A program made the translations under genes and the position numbers. Shown here one piece after another: positions 20,841-28,614 of a DNA stretch of 43,978 nt; position 1 is the stretch's first letter; each line of letters opens with the position of its first letter. The DNA lies in assembly GCA_003567475.1 (NCBI GenBank), contig PWZL01000032.1, forward strand, positions 1 through 43,978, in the 5' to 3' direction. The notes beneath the pieces were generated by a model that saw nothing but the letters and a program-made list of their open reading frames with translations, did not search any database and was not told the DNA's origin. This stretch comes from Gammaproteobacteria bacterium (GTDB lineage: Bacteria > Pseudomonadota > Gammaproteobacteria > Steroidobacterales > PWYM01).

Positions 20841-22412
20841 ATGAAAAAGGCGGCGAACGCCAGGCAAGGGTCCAGTCGGCTGGAAGTCCGTAACGCGCGG
20901 CTGGCGGACATCGAACCGATCCGCGAGCTGTTCCGGCGTGTCTATCCCGGCCAGAAACCCTACTCTGCGGCAATGCTGCGCGGGCAGATCCATGCTTTCG
21001 CGGAAGGCCAGTTTGTGGCCACCTACGAAGATCGTGTGGTCGGCTACTGTGCGACGTTCCGCATCGCCGGTGAGCTTGCGCTGAAGCCCCATAGCTGGAA
21101 AGAGATCACCGGCGGCGGCTTCGGCTCGCGTCATGATCCTGCGGGTGAATACCTCTATGGCATGGAGGTCTTCGTGGATCCCGAACTGCGGGGCTATCGC
21201 ATTGGCCAGCGCCTCTACGATGCACGCAAGTGGCTGTGCAATGAACTCGGACTCACGGGGATCGTGTTCGCGGGACGGATTCCGAGCTGGCGGCGGCGCT
21301 GCCGTCAGTTCGCAAGCATCGAAGACTACATCGAGGCGGTGGAGAACAAGAAGGCACGCGATCCCGTGCTCTCCTTCCAGATCCGCAACGGTTTCGAGGT
21401 GCTGGGCGTGATCCCTGGCTACCTGCCCTCGGACGAGGCGTCGATGGGCTTCGCCGTGCACATGATCTGGCGCAATCCGGCGATCCCTCCGGAACAGGCG
21501 AATCGCATGCCGCGCAAGTACGGCGAGCGCCTGCCCGACACCGTCCGCGTAGCGACAGTTCAGTACATGCAGCGACGGGTCAAGTCTTTCGAGCAGTTCA
21601 TCGAGTACATCGAGTATTTCGTCGACGTCGTGGCCGACTACCGCTCGGATTTCGTGGTGTTTCCGGAGCTGTTTGCGCTGCAGCTGCTCTCGATCACCGA
21701 CCAGGAGCTGGATCCGGCGGAGGCGATCGAGGCGCTCACCAAGTACACCGAGCCGTTCAAGACGGCGCTGCGTGAAATGGCCATCCGCTACAACATCAAC
21801 ATTATCGGCGGCTCCCACCCGGTTCGCATGGATGATGGCGACGTTCACAACATCTGTTATGTGTTTCACCGCGACGGACACATCAGCGAACAGGAGAAAA
21901 TCCACCCGACGCCGAACGAGGCCTACTGGTGGAACATCGAGGGAGGCTCGGAAGTGGCGGCCATCCCGACCGACTGTGGCCCGGTGGGCGTGCTCATCTG
22001 CTATGACGCGGAGTTTCCGGAGTTGGCGCGGCACCTGGTCGACCAGGGGGCCAACATCATCTTCGTGCCATTCTGTACTGACGAACGCCAGAGTTACCTG
22101 CGGGTGCGCTACTGCTGTCAGGCCCGCGCGGTGGAGAACCAGTGCTACGTCGTGATGTCCGGCAATTGCGGCAACCTGCCCGGGGTGGCCAACATGGACA
22201 TCCAGTACGCCCAGAGTTGCATCCTCACGCCCTGTGACTTCCCGTTCGCGCGCGACGGGATCGCCGCCGATACCACGCCGAACGTCGAGACGGTCGCCTT
22301 TGCTGACATCCGTCTGGAATCGCTGTTCATGGCGCGCAACTCGGGCACGGTGCAGAACCTGAAAGACCGCCGCCACGACCTCTACGCCGTCGAGTGGCGG
22401 GAAAAAACCTGA
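20841..22412 (+). CDS. GNAT acetyltransferase - nitrilase-superfamily amidohydrolase fusion
   Basis: A 523-residue two-domain protein. Residues 15-230 are a GNAT domain, with the acetyl-CoA loop in [16 protein letters not shown] (114-129). Residues 235-515 form a carbon-nitrogen hydrolase with the full Glu-Lys-Cys triad: Glu276 in VVFPELFAL, Lys353 in [12 protein letters not shown], and Cys387 in [11 protein letters not shown]. The fusion is a known but poorly characterised family. The hydrolase half resembles plant/bacterial C-N hydrolases acting on small amides such as N-carbamoylputrescine or omega-amides, but the true substrate is not known. ATG 20841 has GGGAG five bases upstream. The gene sits between tRNA-Ser and tRNA-Arg, which are adjacent in E. 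coli. No signal peptide is present. Confidence 0.9.
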   Translation: MKKAANARQGSSRLEVRNARLADIEPIRELFRRVYPGQKPYSAAMLRGQIHAFAEGQFVATYEDRVVGYCATFRIAGELALKPHSWKEITGGGFGSRHDPAGEYLYGMEVFVDPELRGYRIGQRLYDARKWLCNELGLTGIVFAGRIPSWRRRCRQFASIEDYIEAVENKKARDPVLSFQIRNGFEVLGVIPGYLPSDEASMGFAVHMIWRNPAIPPEQANRMPRKYGERLPDTVRVATVQYMQRRVKSFEQFIEYIEYFVDVVADYRSDFVVFPELFALQLLSITDQELDPAEAIEALTKYTEPFKTALREMAIRYNINIIGGSHPVRMDDGDVHNICYVFHRDGHISEQEKIHPTPNEAYWWNIEGGSEVAAIPTDCGPVGVLICYDAEFPELARHLVDQGANIIFVPFCTDERQSYLRVRYCCQARAVENQCYVVMSGNCGNLPGVANMDIQYAQSCILTPCDFPFARDGIAADTTPNVETVAFADIRLESLFMARNSGTVQNLKDRRHDLYAVEWREKT

Positions 22413-22454
22413 GGATTCAGAGCATTGTAGCCCTGCGGGGCAGGCTGGCGCGGC

Positions 22455-22474
22455 TTGCACACAGGGCTGTGCAA
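22455..22474. promoter_or_regulatory. Palindrome TTGCACA-N6-TGTGCAA before tRNA-Arg
   Basis: A perfect 7-bp inverted repeat with a six-base centre lies 42 bases after the fusion gene and 17 bases before the tRNA-Arg -10 box, so it overlaps the expected -35 region. It could be a repressor operator or a weak hairpin ending the upstream transcript; no T-run follows. Confidence 0.4.
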
Positions 22475-22491
22475 AAGCGTTCTTCGGTCAG

Positions 22492-22497
22492 TATAAT
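22492..22497 (+). promoter_or_regulatory. Consensus -10 box of tRNA-Arg
   Basis: A perfect TATAAT lies 12 bases upstream of the mature tRNA 5' end. The -35 position at 17-base spacing is occupied by GTGCAA, a poor match that lies inside the palindrome. A GCGCGG stretch follows the -10, resembling the GC-rich discriminators of stringently controlled stable-RNA promoters. Confidence 0.6.
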
Positions 22498-22509
22498 GCG
22501 CGGTCTCGC

Positions 22510-22586
22510 GGGCCCGTAGCTCAGTTGGATAGAGTGTCTGGCTACGAACCAGAAGGTCGGGAGTTCGAATCTCTCCGGGCCCGCCA
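22510..22586 (+). tRNA. tRNA-Arg(ACG)
   Basis: The 77-base cloverleaf includes CCA. Acceptor GGGCCCG pairs with CGGGCCC, followed by discriminator G and CCA (22584-22586). The anticodon stem-loop CTGGCTACGAACCAG gives ACG (22544-22546), expected to be deaminated to ICG. The D arm AGCTCAGTTGGATAGAGT and T arm GGGAGTTCGAATCTCTC are regular. It ends 10 bases before the stop of the convergent LEA14-like gene, with no terminator visible between. Confidence 0.97.
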
Positions 22587-22596
22587 TTTCCCTTGA

Positions 22597-23061
22597 TTAC
22601 GGCTGCGCCTGGCCTCCGAAACGGCCAGTTTCGCGCAGCGTGATGCGCCGTCCGAAGCCCCCGGCGTCGAGGCGGGCGGTGAACGTGTAGTCATGCTGCT
22701 GTTTCGGGCTGCTGAACAGTTCGTTCACAAGACGCAGACTGCCGAACAGGTCCGGAGTGGCCTGCAGCGTGAAATCCGCCGTCCCGTAGGCGGGGACCTG
22801 AGGCAGGTCGGCCGAGGCGCCGGTCAAGATGCGGTGGCCATCGATCTCGATCGTGTAACTCATCCCGCGCAGGTTCAGGGCCGAGCGACCCGGATTGATC
22901 AATCGCAGACCGATATCGAACATCGGCGCGGCACCGGCGGATTCCGGGGCAAGTTTGAACGACGTGATGCTGAGCTGCGGCTGCTCGGCGTCGGGCGCGA
23001 GGGCGGCGCAACCGGCAAGCCCCAGCACCATGACGCCGGCGAGCACCGTCATTGTGCGCAC
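22597..23061 (-). CDS. LEA14-like (LEA type 2) lipoprotein
   Basis: A 154-residue exported protein with a lipoprotein signal: hydrophobic [13 protein letters not shown] with lipobox LAGC. GTG 23061 (RTMTVLAG...) is preferred over ATG 23052 because it adds the positively charged Arg of a signal peptide. The start lies four bases after the previous gene's stop. The mature part ([64 protein letters not shown]) has the immunoglobulin-like LEA14/WHy pattern. In other organisms that fold is linked to desiccation or outer-membrane roles. No enzymatic residues are expected. It is the last gene of a three-gene operon, so a link to the methyltransferase is possible but unproven. Confidence 0.75.
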   Translation of the reverse strand: MRTMTVLAGVMVLGLAGCAALAPDAEQPQLSITSFKLAPESAGAAPMFDIGLRLINPGRSALNLRGMSYTIEIDGHRILTGASADLPQVPAYGTADFTLQATPDLFGSLRLVNELFSSPKQQHDYTFTARLDAGGFGRRITLRETGRFGGQAQP

Positions 23062-23065
23062 GACG

Positions 23066-23419
23066 TTATTCCGAGAGTTCACGCTCCACATTCGCGAGCA
23101 CCTCTTCGGCATCCTTCGAGGAGAACACCGCAGCCTCGGCCCGTACCACGCGGAACAGCCGCTGCATGTAGTCCTGGCGCCGAGCCGCGCGCGCGGCCTC
23201 GTCTTCCGGGCTGGGCGTGAAGTGCTCAAGGGCTTCGGCGTCAAGCACGCCCTGTCGATCGAGCAGCCGCTGCATGGCATCGACCCGGTCGTAGAGCACC
23301 GAGAGTTCGCCGGCCATCGCCAGCACCACCGACATCAACACATCGGTCTCTGGCGTTTCGAAGAACTGTGGCCGTCTGCCGCGGGTCCGCCGCGGCAGCG
23401 TGATGTCCTCGCCGCTCAT
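23066..23419 (-). CDS. Conserved hypothetical protein, helical
   Basis: A 117-residue soluble protein I do not recognise. An Arg-rich N-terminus (LPRRTRGRRPQFFET) is followed by what looks like a helical bundle: DVLMSVVLAMAGELSVLYDR, VDAMQRLLDRQGVL, then an acidic/Arg region and FSSKDAEEVLANVERELSE. There are no cysteines, signal peptide or nucleotide motif. It overlaps the stop of the upstream methyltransferase gene by four bases and lies four bases from the LEA14-like gene, so it is almost certainly translated in the same operon. An accessory or regulatory subunit of the methyltransferase is one possibility, based only on position. Confidence 0.75.
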   Translation of the reverse strand: MSGEDITLPRRTRGRRPQFFETPETDVLMSVVLAMAGELSVLYDRVDAMQRLLDRQGVLDAEALEHFTPSPEDEAARAARRQDYMQRLFRVVRAEAAVFSSKDAEEVLANVERELSE

Positions 23420-24600
23420 TTGCGCGCGCCGAAGAAGTACCAGGACACGCCTTCGGCGAGGCGGCCGGTGTCCTTGCCCACCGAGGCACCCTCGCCGATC
23501 GCGCCAGCGAAGACTTCTTCGCCATACCAGTTGACGCTGGGTACGACGTGCTCGATGAACCCGTCGGCAGGAAACCCTGCCTCGGCGAGCAACTTGGTTG
23601 GATCCTGGTCGCGGAAAGTCTTGTAGAACGGCTCCATGTTGTACCAGCTGTCCCAGTCGAGATAGAAGCCGTCATAGGCGGGCAGCGCCTTGTTCGGCGG
23701 CAGCTCCATGTGCAGCATCAGTCCGCCCGGGCGCAGGACACGATAGGCCTCGCTCAGTACCTTGCGAATGTCTTTCAGTGGCAGCTCATGCAGGAACATC
23801 GACGACCAGACGACATCGAAGCTGTTGTCCTCATAGGCCAGCGAGGTCGCGTTCATCTGCCGGAAGTGGACGGCCTGTTGCATGGACTCGGCGCGCGCGA
23901 AAGCATAGCGCAGTACCGGTGCCGAGACGTCGATCGCGTGCACCTCGGCGTCCGGGAAGGTTTCGGCCCAGGGCACGGTGTTATGGCCCAGCGTGCAGCC
24001 GAGGTCCAGCATTTTCGAGGGCTCGATGTCCGGGTAGCGGGCGCGCACGAAGCGCGCGATCGAGCGCCCGATATCGCCCTGGTCCGGGCCCAGCAGGCCC
24101 ATGAAAAACACCACCGTGCCGTTGTCGTACAGCGCGCCCTGTGAGGCATCACCCGGGCCATGTTCGCTGTCGTAGTTGCCTGGCATGAGGTGGACGTCGA
24201 GCGCGCTGACGTTACGGGGCAGGCTGAGCGTCGGGTCGAGCGTCAGCGAGCCGCGAGCCTCGCGGCTGGCGTCTTCGACCTTGGCGTTGATCCATGCCGC
24301 GCTGCGCTCCACCGGCGCCCGTACCGAGTCCCACACCATTTCCTGGGCGTTGACCCGCATGGCGCTGTAGAGCTGGAAGGTCAGGTTCGACTTCAGGGCG
24401 CGGTGGACCTCGCCGCTGTCGGCCGGTTCATGGCCCAGGCGCCGGGTGGCCTCGGGCAGGACATCGCGGTGGTAAACCTCGCGCAGGTCGTTCGCCATGT
24501 CGTGGAGCACGAAGCCCCGCAGAGAGGAGACGAAGTCCTGTCGAGCCCGCTCATCGAGGCTGTGCGGGATCTTGAGATCGTGAGCCAATTCTCCGGGCAT
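23416..24600 (-). CDS. Class I SAM-dependent methyltransferase with extra N-terminal domain
   Basis: A 394-residue protein. The C-terminal half is a class I methyltransferase: motif I MLDLGCTLGHNT (about 197-208), the acidic end of strand 2 in VHAIDVS, FDVVWSSMFLHELP, and VLSEAYRVLRPGGLMLHMEL. The first 190 residues form a separate helical domain (SLRGFVLHDMANDLREVY and following) not found in small-molecule methyltransferases such as UbiE. ATG 24600 is chosen because GGAG stands seven bases ahead; the frame begins ten codons earlier. Substrate unknown. The MFS transporter gene is divergent, 122 bases away, and two Rieske oxygenase genes lie about 5 kb further, so a catabolic role is plausible but inferred. 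Confidence 0.85.
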   Translation of the reverse strand: MPGELAHDLKIPHSLDERARQDFVSSLRGFVLHDMANDLREVYHRDVLPEATRRLGHEPADSGEVHRALKSNLTFQLYSAMRVNAQEMVWDSVRAPVERSAAWINAKVEDASREARGSLTLDPTLSLPRNVSALDVHLMPGNYDSEHGPGDASQGALYDNGTVVFFMGLLGPDQGDIGRSIARFVRARYPDIEPSKMLDLGCTLGHNTVPWAETFPDAEVHAIDVSAPVLRYAFARAESMQQAVHFRQMNATSLAYEDNSFDVVWSSMFLHELPLKDIRKVLSEAYRVLRPGGLMLHMELPPNKALPAYDGFYLDWDSWYNMEPFYKTFRDQDPTKLLAEAGFPADGFIEHVVPSVNWYGEEVFAGAIGEGASVGKDTGRLAEGVSWYFFGARK

Positions 24601-24722
24601 GACGCTGCTCCTGTGCAACTGAATCTCCAATCCCCTACTCTACTACAGGGGTGAGAGTGTCGACAGGCCGGTCATGGCTGGCCGGGGGACCGACGGGACG
24701 GGGTTGCGGGAGCATCAAGCCT

Positions 24723-25997
24723 ATGGGTGGGCAACTTTCGGTCGCGCTGAGCAGTCTGCGCGGTCCGCCACTGACCGTCTTCATGATCTGTCTGCTCGGC
24801 TGGACGTTGAGCAACCTCGACCAGTCGCTGATGGGCTACGCGATTCCGGGCATTCTCCGCGAGTTCGACATCGGCCTCGACGTCATCGGGCTCATCCTGT
24901 CGATTTCCTTCGTGTTCGCCGCGTTCGCCGTGGTTTTTCTCGGCATGCTTGCCGACCGACTGGGGCGGCGACGGCTGTTCGTGCTGGTGCTGGCGGTCTC
25001 CGCCGGCCTGGTCGGCCTGCACGCCATCGCCGTGGACGTCGTCTCGCTGACGATCCTGCGGGCCCTGGCCTTCGGCATAGCGGCGGCGCTCGCGCCCATC
25101 ACCGCAGCCTACGTGATGGAGACCTCGCCCACCCGACTGCGGGGCGTGATGATGGGGCTGCTGCAGTGTGGTTACCCGCTGGGCTGGTTCTTCGCCTCGC
25201 TGCTCGCCTCGCCGATCATGGCGCTGTACGGCTGGCGGGCGATCTTCATGCTTGCCTTTCTGGTGGTGCCGGCGGCGCTGCTGCTGGGCCGCCATCTGCC
25301 CGAGAGCGACACCTTCCTGCGCCGGCAGGCGGCAGCTGCGGCGGGTGATTCGCTGCGCTGGCGCGAACAACTGGCCGAACTGTTCCGCCCACCACTTCGT
25401 CGCCGCACGCTGCTGTGCTGGCTGGCGTTTTTCTGTCACGGCTGTGCCTACGCGGGCACCGCGTTCTATTTCCCGTCGTTTTTTGCCGAGACTCGCGGCT
25501 ACAGTGAAAGTGCGGCTACGCTGCTGGTGGGCATTGCCTACGGCATCGGCGTGCTGGGATACATCGCCGCCGCGTTCATTGGCGAGTACGTGCTCACCCG
25601 CAGAAACACCATCATCTTGTGGTGCTGGCTCGGCACGGCGGCGCTGCTCGGCCTGGTGTGGCTGCCGACCTCCTATGCCCAGGATCTCGTCTGGTTCAGC
25701 GTCATGGCCATGTTTTTTTACGGGGTCTCGGCCGTACTGATCACCTATGTGACCGAGCTCTTTCCGACCCGCGTCCGGGCGACTGGCACGGCGTTGGCGG
25801 GGTCGGCCGGTCTCTCCACCGGGTTCGCGGTCGCGCCTGTCGTGGTGGCCACCGGCGTGGGCCTGGTCGGCTGGCACTGGGCCTTCACGGTGCTGGTGGC
25901 GCCGCCCCTGTTCCTGGTGGGGGTGTTCATGCTCGGGCTGGACAACATGCGTTCCGGGGTGGATGTCGATGCCATCGACGCCGGCGTCCCCGCTTGA
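24723..25997 (+). CDS. MFS transporter, 12 membrane segments
   Basis: A 424-residue major facilitator protein. The TM2-TM3 loop signature is GMLADRLGRRRLFV, and TM5 has QCGYPLGWFFASLL. A central loop of about 35 residues (LPESDTFLRRQ onward) separates the two six-helix halves, and the second half has ELFPTRVRATGTALAGSAG, typical of metabolite:proton symporters of the aromatic-acid or sugar-like type. ATG 24723 gives a normal short N-terminus with GGGAG ten bases ahead; the frame is open back to GTG 24651. It is divergent from the methyltransferase operon. Substrate unknown; organic acid or aromatic acid is a reasonable guess. Confidence 0.88.
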   Translation: MGGQLSVALSSLRGPPLTVFMICLLGWTLSNLDQSLMGYAIPGILREFDIGLDVIGLILSISFVFAAFAVVFLGMLADRLGRRRLFVLVLAVSAGLVGLHAIAVDVVSLTILRALAFGIAAALAPITAAYVMETSPTRLRGVMMGLLQCGYPLGWFFASLLASPIMALYGWRAIFMLAFLVVPAALLLGRHLPESDTFLRRQAAAAAGDSLRWREQLAELFRPPLRRRTLLCWLAFFCHGCAYAGTAFYFPSFFAETRGYSESAATLLVGIAYGIGVLGYIAAAFIGEYVLTRRNTIILWCWLGTAALLGLVWLPTSYAQDLVWFSVMAMFFYGVSAVLITYVTELFPTRVRATGTALAGSAGLSTGFAVAPVVVATGVGLVGWHWAFTVLVAPPLFLVGVFMLGLDNMRSGVDVDAIDAGVPA

Positions 25998-26024
25998 GCC
26001 CCGGTGCGAGCCCGGCCGAGCCGC

Positions 26025-26423
26025 TCAGTACATCAGCGGCCGTGCCTGCTGCTCGAGGAAGCTGACCAGCGCCTCGCGATCGCGATGACGCGCGTAGGTC
26101 GCGATGAGCTCGCCCCGGCCATCGAAGATGCTGAGCGAGGCCCTTGGCAGGGCATATCGGTCAGCAAAGGCGCGCCCGTCAGGATGATGGAAGTTGGCCA
26201 TCAGCAGCACCAGTGAGGGTTCCCAGTCACGCCGGATCTCGTTCAGGTCGTCCATGAGCACGATGCTGTCGACCGTGTTGTGGTCATGCACCACCACCGC
26301 GGCGACCTGGCCGGCCCCGACCTTCGCGAGATCGGTATCGTAAGGCGGCGGCAGGCGACTCAGCATGAACACCACGACGGCGATCGTCAGCACGATCGTG
26401 CCGAACGCGATCAGTTTGCGCAT
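26025..26423 (-). CDS. Membrane-anchored thioredoxin-fold-like protein without CxxC
   Basis: A 132-residue protein with one N-terminal membrane segment (KLIAFGTIVLTIAVVVFMLS), so the rest is probably periplasmic. The soluble part alternates strands and helices as in thioredoxin folds (SLVLLMANFHHPDGRAFADR, LPRASLSIFDGRGELIATYA, HRDREALVSFLEQQ). The position of the CxxC motif holds NFHHPDG instead, and there is no cysteine at all, so redox activity is unlikely. ATG 26423 has GGAGG five bases ahead. It is convergent with the MFS gene (27 bases) and divergent from the cstA-like gene (119 bases). The fold is inferred by eye only. Confidence 0.6.
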   Translation of the reverse strand: MRKLIAFGTIVLTIAVVVFMLSRLPPPYDTDLAKVGAGQVAAVVVHDHNTVDSIVLMDDLNEIRRDWEPSLVLLMANFHHPDGRAFADRYALPRASLSIFDGRGELIATYARHRDREALVSFLEQQARPLMY

Positions 26424-26497
26424 CGGTCCTCCAGGGGGTGTGTGGCCCAGACGGAGTCTAGCATTGCTTCGCTGACAGTCTTTGCCTGGCCAACTGC

Positions 26498-26503
26498 TAT
26501 AGT
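26498..26503 (+). promoter_or_regulatory. Possible -10 box for the cstA-like operon
   Basis: TATAGT lies 45 bases before the TTG start, in the 119-base divergent region shared with the thioredoxin-like gene. No clear -35 at normal spacing (CTGACA is 20 bases upstream), so activator dependence is possible. Confidence 0.3.
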
Positions 26504-26542
26504 GCGGACCCGTGATTCCGGGCATCCGCGGAGGACTGCGAA

Positions 26543-28345
26543 TTGAATGCCGTCTGGCTCGCCTGTGCCGCGCTGCTGGCCTTCTACCTGGGCTGGCGCT
26601 GGTATTCGCGCTTCATCGCCGAGCGCATCTATCGCCTCGAGCATGACTACGTCACCCCGGCGCATCGCTATCGCGATGGGGTGGATTTCGTGCCCACCCG
26701 AAAATGGGTGCTGTGGGGCCATCACTTCACCTCGGTGGCGGGGGCTGCGCCCATCGTGGGGCCGGCCATCGCCATGTACTGGGGCTGGGGGCCGGCGATC
26801 GCCTGGGTGGTGCTCGGTACGATTTTCGCCGCCGGGGTGCACGACTTCGGCGCGCTGGTGCTCTCTGTGCGTCACAAGGGCCAGTCCATCGGCACGCTCG
26901 CACACCGGCTGGTCGGTCGGCGCGCAAAGCTGCTGTTCCTGTTCATCATCCTCATCCTCATCCTGATGGTGAACGCGGTGTTCGCCTGGGTGATCGCCAA
27001 CCTGTTCATCAACAACCCGGCCTCGGTGCTGCCGGTGGTACTGCAGATTCCCATCGCCCTGTGGTTCGGCTATACCGTGATCCGGCGTCATCGGCCCATG
27101 CTCGTGCCCTCACTGGTGGCGCTGATCGTCATGTATGGCACGGCCATCCTCACGACGCGCGTGACCTGGCTGCAGATCGATCTTGTGGGCTGGTTCGGCG
27201 GCGCGGGGGCGAGCACCGCGCTGTTTGCCCTTGATGCCACCAGTGCTGCTTTCCTGGTCTGGATCGTGGTCTTGCTGGCCTATGTCTACGTCGCCTCCAC
27301 ACTGCCTGTGTGGAAGCTGCTGCAGCCGCGTGACTACATCAATGCCCAGCAACTGGTGTTCGGTCTGCTGATCCTCTATGGCGGGCTGCTGGTGACCCGC
27401 CCGGAGTTGACGGCCCCGGTGTATAACGCGGGCGCCCAGCCGTCCTGGTTCCCGCTGTTGTTCATCACCATCGCCTGCGGAGCGATCTCCGGTTTCCACG
27501 GTCTGGTGGCTTCGGGGACGTCATCCAAGCAACTCGATCGCGAGACCGACGCGCGCACCGTGGGCTATCTCGGCGCGCTGGGTGAGGGCGCACTTGCGCT
27601 GATCACCATCGTCGCCGTGGCGACCTTCTTCACCACTCAGGCTGAATTCCTCAGCAGTTATGGCAGCTTCGCGCAGGCGAGTTCTGCCAGCCTCGGCTAT
27701 TTTGTCGGCGGCGCGGCGCAGCTGGCTGGCGGTCTCGGGATTCCCGCCGATGTCGCGGCGACGCTGGTGGCGTTGATCATTGTCTGTTTCGCGGCCACCA
27801 CGCTGGATTCGGCTGTGCGTCTGCTGCGCTACATCATCGGCGAGCTCGGGCTGGAGTATCGCCTGCCAGCCCTGACCCGGCGGCATGTGGCGACCAGCCT
27901 TGCCGTGGGGCTCACGGCGCTGCTGGTGGTGCTGCCGGATGGCGGACGCGGCTTCGGTTCCGGTGGCTATCTGTTGTGGCCGCTGTTCGGCACGTCCAAC
28001 CAGCTGCTCGCCGGCATCACGCTGATGCTGATCTCGCTGTGGCTGGTGCGCCAGGGCAGAAACCCCCTGCCCACGCTGGTGCCGATGGTGTTTCTGCTGG
28101 CGATGACGATCTGGGCGATGAGCGCGCAGGTGATCTTCACCTGGTCAGGACTGGGGGATGCCCCGCCCGAGTGGCTGCTGTTCGTGCTCGGCAGCGCCAT
28201 TCTGGGCTTCGCCCTGTGGATTCTGCTCGAGGCGCTGCGGTTGTTCGCGAGCCCTGCGGCCCGGGCCGCCCTGGCAGCGTCCGTGGCCGAGCCGGATGAG
28301 TCCGATGAGCCCCCCCAGCCACCCGAGGCAGGGCAGCGCCGATGA
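26543..28345 (+). CDS. cstA: CstA-family transporter (carbon starvation protein A)
   Basis: A 600-residue polytopic protein of the CstA/BtsT family; E. coli members carry peptides or pyruvate. Family blocks are clear: RDGVDFVPTRKWVLWGHH, FTSVAGAAPIVGPAIA, GVHDFGALVLSVRHKGQSIG, CGAISGFHGLVASGTSSKQL, and WPLFGTSNQLLAGITL. The start is TTG 26543, with GGAGG at 26530-26534, eight bases away; the nearby ATG 26547 is out of frame. It is shorter than E. coli CstA (701), with a hydrophilic Pro/Glu-rich C-terminus (EPDESDEPPQPPEAGQRR). It overlaps the next gene by four bases. CstA proteins usually pair with a small YbdD/YjiX protein, and here the following small gene takes that place. Confidence 0.9.
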   Translation: MNAVWLACAALLAFYLGWRWYSRFIAERIYRLEHDYVTPAHRYRDGVDFVPTRKWVLWGHHFTSVAGAAPIVGPAIAMYWGWGPAIAWVVLGTIFAAGVHDFGALVLSVRHKGQSIGTLAHRLVGRRAKLLFLFIILILILMVNAVFAWVIANLFINNPASVLPVVLQIPIALWFGYTVIRRHRPMLVPSLVALIVMYGTAILTTRVTWLQIDLVGWFGGAGASTALFALDATSAAFLVWIVVLLAYVYVASTLPVWKLLQPRDYINAQQLVFGLLILYGGLLVTRPELTAPVYNAGAQPSWFPLLFITIACGAISGFHGLVASGTSSKQLDRETDARTVGYLGALGEGALALITIVAVATFFTTQAEFLSSYGSFAQASSASLGYFVGGAAQLAGGLGIPADVAATLVALIIVCFAATTLDSAVRLLRYIIGELGLEYRLPALTRRHVATSLAVGLTALLVVLPDGGRGFGSGGYLLWPLFGTSNQLLAGITLMLISLWLVRQGRNPLPTLVPMVFLLAMTIWAMSAQVIFTWSGLGDAPPEWLLFVLGSAILGFALWILLEALRLFASPAARAALAASVAEPDESDEPPQPPEAGQRR

Positions 28346-28614
28346 GCCTCGATGCGGCCGCGAGCCGTCTGGCGGCATTTTTCGGCGCCTGGGACGAGGC
28401 GCTGCAGGTGGGTCATGCCGCCGAACGCCAGCGTGCACTCGAGGATGCGGACGACCTGTTCCTGCTGCTGTGCTTCTCCGAGAGTATGGGCCTGCCGAAC
28501 CCGGTGGCCTGGCACACCCTCGAGCTCTATCCGCTGCTGCTCGAGGCATTCCATGACTGGCACCGGCGCGCCGGTATGGACCGCTCGCCGCTGGACCACG
28601 TGCGGTGCTGCTAG
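28342..28614 (+). CDS. Small protein ending Cys-Cys-stop (cory-CC-star-like), partner of CstA and ArsA genes
   Basis: A 90-residue soluble protein. A helical N-terminal part (AASRLAAFFGAWDEALQVGH) leads to the conserved-looking core DDLFLLLCFSESMGLPNPVA and ELYPLLLEAFHDWHRRAGMD, ending in SPLDHVRCC. From memory, this pattern with two terminal cysteines fits the small family NCBI names cory-CC-star, noted in corynebacteria near ArsA-type ATPases. The ending also recalls the unrelated CstA partner YbdD, which ends ARCC. The stop codon is TAG, so no selenocysteine is hidden there. The gene overlaps cstA by four bases and the ArsA-like gene by ten, implying tight stoichiometry. The terminal cysteines could bind metal or a cofactor, or be modified; none of this is established. 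Confidence 0.78.
   Translation: MSLDAAASRLAAFFGAWDEALQVGHAAERQRALEDADDLFLLLCFSESMGLPNPVAWHTLELYPLLLEAFHDWHRRAGMDRSPLDHVRCC

Noticed and set aside
20805-22460. 551-codon open frame antisense to the GNAT-nitrilase gene
   Set aside because: The sense frame has complete catalytic motifs and a good ribosome binding site; the antisense frame also runs into the palindrome region without a start signal.
28606-28614. Hidden selenocysteine at the CC end of the small protein
   Set aside because: The codons are TGC TGC followed by TAG, so there is no in-frame TGA to recode.
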